Translations under genes and position numbers: made by a program
Origin: Thalassospira povalilytica
GTDB taxonomy: Bacteria; Pseudomonadota; Alphaproteobacteria; Rhodospirillales; Thalassospiraceae
Reading direction: 5' to 3'
Assembly: GCF_002844235.1 (NCBI RefSeq)
Contig: NZ_PGTS01000007.1
Span: 170,223 to 234,222, forward strand
Length of the DNA: 64,000 nt
The notes under the pieces: model-generated
The model's database searches: none
What the model was told of the DNA's origin: nothing
The model's input: the letters and a program-made list of their open reading frames with translations, nothing else
Shown: in pieces, positions 62,645 through 64,000 of the stretch
Layout of the letters: the number at the start of each line of letters is the position of its first letter
How positions within the stretch are numbered: position 1 is the stretch's first letter

Positions 62645-63523
62645 TCAGCTTTTGGTGCGATACAGCTCGTAAAGCGCAACCGCGGCGGCGTTGGACACAT
62701 TGAGACTTTCGATGCGGTCAGACATCGGAAGCTTGACCAGAAAATCACAGCTTTCGCGGGTCAGGCGACGCAGGCCTTCGCCCTCCGATCCCATGACGAT
62801 CCCTACACGGCCATGCAATTTGGCTTCGGCCAGGGTCTGTTCGGCATAGCCATCCATACCGGCCAGCCAGAAATGCGCGCCTTTGAGTTTATCAAGTGTC
62901 TGATTAAGGTTGCCGGCATGAATATAGGGCACGGTTTCAAGCGCGCCACTGGCCGATTTGGCAAGCACACCGGTTTCAGGCGGGGCGTGCCGGTCCGGAA
63001 CGATGACGGCTGCGGCCCCAAAGGCCGCCGCACTGCGCAGAATCGCGCCGACATTGTGGGGATCGGTGACCTGATCAAGAACCAGCACGGTGCATTGTTC
63101 CGAATCCCTGTGATCGGCTATCAGTTCTTCGACTGAAATCTGGGGCAGGGGGGCACAATGCATGGCCATGCCCTGATGAACTGTGCCCGGTGGCAGCATT
63201 TCATCAAGGTCGGTACGGCCGGCGGCATCGACGGCAACATCATTGCGATCGGCCTCGGCGAGGGCGGCGACAATTTCATCGCGGACATTTTCGGTCGCCC
63301 AGATTTTGTGAATCGTGCGTTGCGGATTGGCAATTGCCATCATCACAGGGTGACGCCCAAAGAGAATCAGGCGCGAATTTCCACCCGATGATCCGCCATC
63401 GCGGCCGCGCTTTCGTCCACGGCGCGAATTGCCTTCGCGGTTTTCATCGTTGTGCGGGAGGTTGTCCTGCCCGCTGTCACCTTGATGACGATTTCCTGAA
63501 CGTGATTTGTTGCGACGCGACAT
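62645..63523 (-). CDS. rlmB: 23S rRNA (guanosine-2'-O-)-methyltransferase RlmB
   Basis: A 292-residue SpoU-family enzyme that methylates G2251 of 23S rRNA. The knotted SPOUT domain has DQVTDPHNVGAILRSAAAFG (motif 1), GIVMGSEGEGLRRLT (motif 2) and LPMSDRIESLNVSNAAAVAL (motif 3). The N-terminal substrate domain begins LILFGRHPVMMAIANPQRTI, preceded by a basic Gly/Arg-rich extension of about 50 residues (RRGRKRGRDGG) that is longer than in E. coli. The start at 63523 has GGAGG upstream. Confidence 0.93.
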   Translation of the reverse strand: MSRRNKSRSGNRHQGDSGQDNLPHNDENREGNSRRGRKRGRDGGSSGGNSRLILFGRHPVMMAIANPQRTIHKIWATENVRDEIVAALAEADRNDVAVDAAGRTDLDEMLPPGTVHQGMAMHCAPLPQISVEELIADHRDSEQCTVLVLDQVTDPHNVGAILRSAAAFGAAAVIVPDRHAPPETGVLAKSASGALETVPYIHAGNLNQTLDKLKGAHFWLAGMDGYAEQTLAEAKLHGRVGIVMGSEGEGLRRLTRESCDFLVKLPMSDRIESLNVSNAAAVALYELYRTKS

Positions 63524-63634
63524 AATGGCGGAAACCTCCGGGCCGTAAGGAACTGAATGCACTTTGTTTGACTCTGAAAGCAGAGCTTGGGGAACATATA
63601 GGAAAGGAAATACGATTTCGTGCTTTTTTTGCTG

Positions 63635-63664
63635 TTGACAACACATGCCCCTCCACCGTATTCC
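63635..63664 (+). promoter_or_regulatory. Promoter of the tRNA-Tyr/tRNA-Gly transcript
   Basis: TTGACA at 63635-63640 and TATTCC at 63659-63664 are 18 bases apart and are followed by a GC-rich discriminator, as in stringently controlled stable-RNA promoters. Confidence 0.55.
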
Positions 63665-63719
63665 CTCCCTCGCCGCAACGAGGCCGGGCTCAAAACCCGG
63701 ACGGCGTTAAGACCCTGAT

Positions 63720-63804
63720 GGAGGGGTGGCAGAGCGGTCAAATGCAGCGGACTGTAAATCCGCCGACTTAGTCTACGCAGGTTCGAATCCTGCCCCCTCC
63801 ACCA
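63720..63804 (+). tRNA. tRNA-Tyr (anticodon GTA)
   Basis: A class II tRNA with long variable arm. Acceptor GGAGGGG pairs with CCCCTCC at the end, anticodon loop around CTGTAAA (GTA), T-arm GCAGGTTCGAATCCTGC, encoded CCA at 63802-63804. In the same direction as tRNA-Gly and the probable tuf start. Confidence 0.96.
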
Positions 63805-63841
63805 CTCTCTCGCCCTCGCGAGAGCTCGCAGATAAAAATAT

Positions 63842-63915
63842 GCGGGTGTAGCTCAATGGTAGAGCAGAAGCCTTCCAAGCTTACGACGAGGGTTCGATTC
63901 CCTTCACCCGCTCCA
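63842..63915 (+). tRNA. tRNA-Gly (anticodon TCC)
   Basis: Acceptor GCGGGTG pairs with CACCCGC, D-arm GCTCAATGGTAGAGC, anticodon loop around CTTCCAA (TCC, reads GGA/GGG), T-arm GAGGGTTCGATTCCCTT, encoded CCA at 63913-63915. It is 37 bases after tRNA-Tyr. Confidence 0.96.
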
Positions 63916-63992
63916 ATTTTATGATGCAACCCGTCGGCTCGTGCGGTGGGTTTCTACGTGTTTTTTTGGTTCGGATATAGGATCTGAGGGCA

Positions 63993-64000
63993 ATGGCCAA
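63993..64000 (+). CDS. tuf: Probable start of the elongation factor Tu gene (runs off window)
   Basis: ATG GCC AA with a TGAGGGCA ribosome site six bases upstream. Only eight bases are seen, so this is inferred from synteny: rlmB, tRNA-Tyr, tRNA-Gly, tuf is a conserved order in alphaproteobacteria, and tuf proteins begin M-A-K. Confidence 0.5.

Overview
The window looks like a chromosomal segment of a marine, free-living alphaproteobacterium, most likely Thalassospira or a close relative in the Rhodospirillales. This is inferred from gene content and order: an Entner-Doudoroff operon zwf-pgl-edd-glk-eda, DUF1127 proteins, a TRAP transporter, an intracellular PHA depolymerase, SOS boxes of the alphaproteobacterial GTTC-N7-GTTC type, and rlmB followed by tRNA-Tyr, tRNA-Gly and a probable tuf start. 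No database search was possible.

Layout. 1-6.6 kb: end of a chemoreceptor, guaB, an RsmB/NOP RNA methyltransferase, a small membrane protein and guaA (the two GMP-synthesis enzymes). 6.6-14.3 kb: an accessory segment with surface-glycan-type cargo (GSCFA protein, two methyltransferase-like proteins, an SDR, a small lipoprotein, a PseI-like sialic-acid synthase and two acetyltransferase-like genes). It carries two truncated direct copies of its own flanking genes, a guaA 3' fragment and a MAPEG 3' fragment. 14.3-19 kb: MAPEG protein, XRE/DUF2975 pair, SmtB-type repressor and the ZntA exporter with a perfect operator-like palindrome. 19-26 kb: Fur-box-associated imelysin/di-haem oxidoreductase/imelysin/DUF1513 iron operon, cytochrome b561-type protein and cytochrome c'. 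26-32.4 kb: succinate-semialdehyde dehydrogenase, a 53-aa protein, esterase, NUDIX, SDR and PHA depolymerase.

32.4-34.2 kb is a long stretch that is nearly empty apart from a 43-aa single-span membrane protein behind an SOS promoter with two LexA boxes, plus several strong DNA palindromes. 34.2-40 kb: the complete Entner-Doudoroff operon. 40-43.2 kb: a duplicated divergent unit of DUF1127 and LysR. 43.3-46.3 kb: Zur-box-preceded znuA-DUF1007-nicO metal operon. 46.7-52.8 kb: a lone solute-binding protein and the stress operon prkA-yeaH-spoVR. 53.3-57 kb: rhodanese, TetR/RidA divergent pair with three operators, XRE-cupin regulator, GNAT, and an AT-rich HNH nuclease. 57.3-61.2 kb: TRAP transporter plus an isocitrate-lyase/PEP-mutase-family enzyme. 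61.3-64 kb: GFA-family enzyme, tRNA-Thr, VOC protein, rlmB, tRNA-Tyr, tRNA-Gly and the first bases of a probable tuf.

Main points of interest: the SOS-controlled small membrane protein; the two 3'-gene duplications that suggest stepwise growth of an island by flank replacement; an orphan Fur box followed by a hairpin and a terminator with no ORF (possible iron-responsive sRNA); and the duplicated LysR/DUF1127 unit. No integrase, transposase, CRISPR array or rRNA was seen.
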